Source of the DNA: Aricia agestis
Lineage: Eukaryota > Arthropoda > Insecta > Lepidoptera > Lycaenidae
Reading direction: 5' to 3'
Assembly: GCF_905147365.1 (NCBI RefSeq)
Contig: NC_056425.1
Location: forward strand, 6,207,501-6,271,500
Length of the DNA: 64,000 nucleotides
Of the stretch, positions 63,470 through 64,000 are shown one piece after another. The notes under the pieces are model-generated. The model made no database searches. It was not told the DNA's origin and saw nothing but the letters and a program-made list of their open reading frames with translations. Position numbers and translations under genes: made by a program. The number at the start of each line of letters is the position of its first letter. Within the stretch, counting starts at the first letter, position 1.

Positions 63470-64000
63470 GTAAGTTAACGAGCTGACACATACACCGGAC
63501 GGCAAGATATCTAACACCATAAACATTACTCTTCAAAATGTATCCGACAAAACATGAGCGCTATTTCACATTGTATCGTCTTATTGTCAATACCATGTTT
63601 TCTTACTCTTATTAAACATATTTAACAGTAGTAGGATACATGCATAAGGGTATATCTATAAAGTATGTCTCACCTAAAGGGGGGGAGGGAGTCGACAAGG
63701 AGGAGGGAGGGGTCCTAAGTTTTGTGACATCATAATATTTTAAATACTTAGAAGGAAATGCCGTGGTTTGTTCCCCACACGAGGCCAAATACATAAATAT
63801 GCCAGCTAGAACGTATCCAGAACTAGAAATTAGGAGGGAAGTAGCCCTGGCCACATATGTTGTGAAAATTCGATCATTCCACTTGTCACCACCAAAACGA
63901 TACCTCTGGTGTTGTCATATGGAATCTCTAGTCCATATGACACCACCGACTATTAGTGATGTTACATAGTAATTGCTTAGTTGTTGATATGAAAACTCCA
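63470..64000. other. Start of the vasa-like intron 3
   Basis: No exon seen. Purine-rich AAAGGGGGGGAGGGAG and GGAGGAGGGAGGGG at 63676-63713; a hairpin with 16-bp arms at about 63911-63947 (GGTGTTGTCATATGGA), flanked by CACCACC. The open frame 63763-63969 shows no helicase motif. Confidence 0.55.

Noticed and set aside
63298..63486. Separate small Gly/Arg-rich gene starting at 63298
   Set aside because: The RGG segment is flanked by a TTTCAG acceptor and GTAAGT donor and fits phase 1 of the vasa-like exons; the upstream ATG lies in the intron.
63763..63969. Next exon of the vasa-like gene
   Set aside because: No helicase motif, no convincing acceptor in phase 1, and it contains a hairpin repeat.

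Overview
This is a eukaryotic, almost certainly lepidopteran (moth or butterfly) chromosomal window. It is AT-rich, its genes are split by canonical GT-AG introns, and it is packed with repeats typical of Lepidoptera: BEL/Pao integrase, mariner, a CR1/Jockey-like LINE with a matching SINE, tRNA-derived SINEs, CTAATATTATAAA-type tails and many small inverted-repeat elements. No rRNA gene, functional tRNA gene or CRISPR array was seen. Gene content: (1) A complete JAK-family tyrosine kinase gene (the insect JAK, hopscotch) lies on the minus strand from 46656 (ATG) down to 22052 (stop). I could join 22 coding exons (3,324 nt, 1,107 codons plus stop) with every phase matching and every junction GT/AG. 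Domain order is FERM, SH2-like, JH2 pseudokinase, JH1 kinase. (2) A divergent neighbour starts at 49095 on the plus strand. Three coding exons (49095-49124, 56325-56427, 63332-63469) encode an acidic start (MDDWDD) and an RGG-rich region. This is most likely the N-terminus of a Vasa-type DEAD-box helicase gene whose helicase core lies beyond the right edge. The two ATGs are about 2.4 kb apart, head to head. Layout: 1-860 is the C-terminal end of a BEL/Pao polyprotein followed by its probable LTR. 860-22050 is gene-poor repeat terrain; its best object is a four-level nest at 10134-12989, where a SINE is split by a 2.54-kb transposon with about 115-bp terminal inverted repeats and a decayed THAP domain, which holds an interspersed repeat that is itself split by a 583-bp solo LTR. 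18096-19735 holds a defective CR1/Jockey-like LINE between inverted arms. 22052-46656 is the JAK gene, whose introns contain a near-intact mariner (28521-29805), a 570-bp foldback (37691-38260), several small inverted-repeat elements and three dated retroposon insertions. It also contains a tandem triplication (172-bp period) of the 3' part of the pseudokinase catalytic-loop exon. 46657-49091 is the shared upstream region. 49095-64000 is the vasa-like gene, whose introns hold two copies of a 0.87-kb long-TIR element, a large inverted repeat, and a tandem duplication of about 600 bp. Functionally, the JAK transduces cytokine-receptor signals to STAT in the cytoplasm and Vasa acts in germ-line RNP granules. 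I see nothing that links their functions beyond adjacency and a shared intergenic region.
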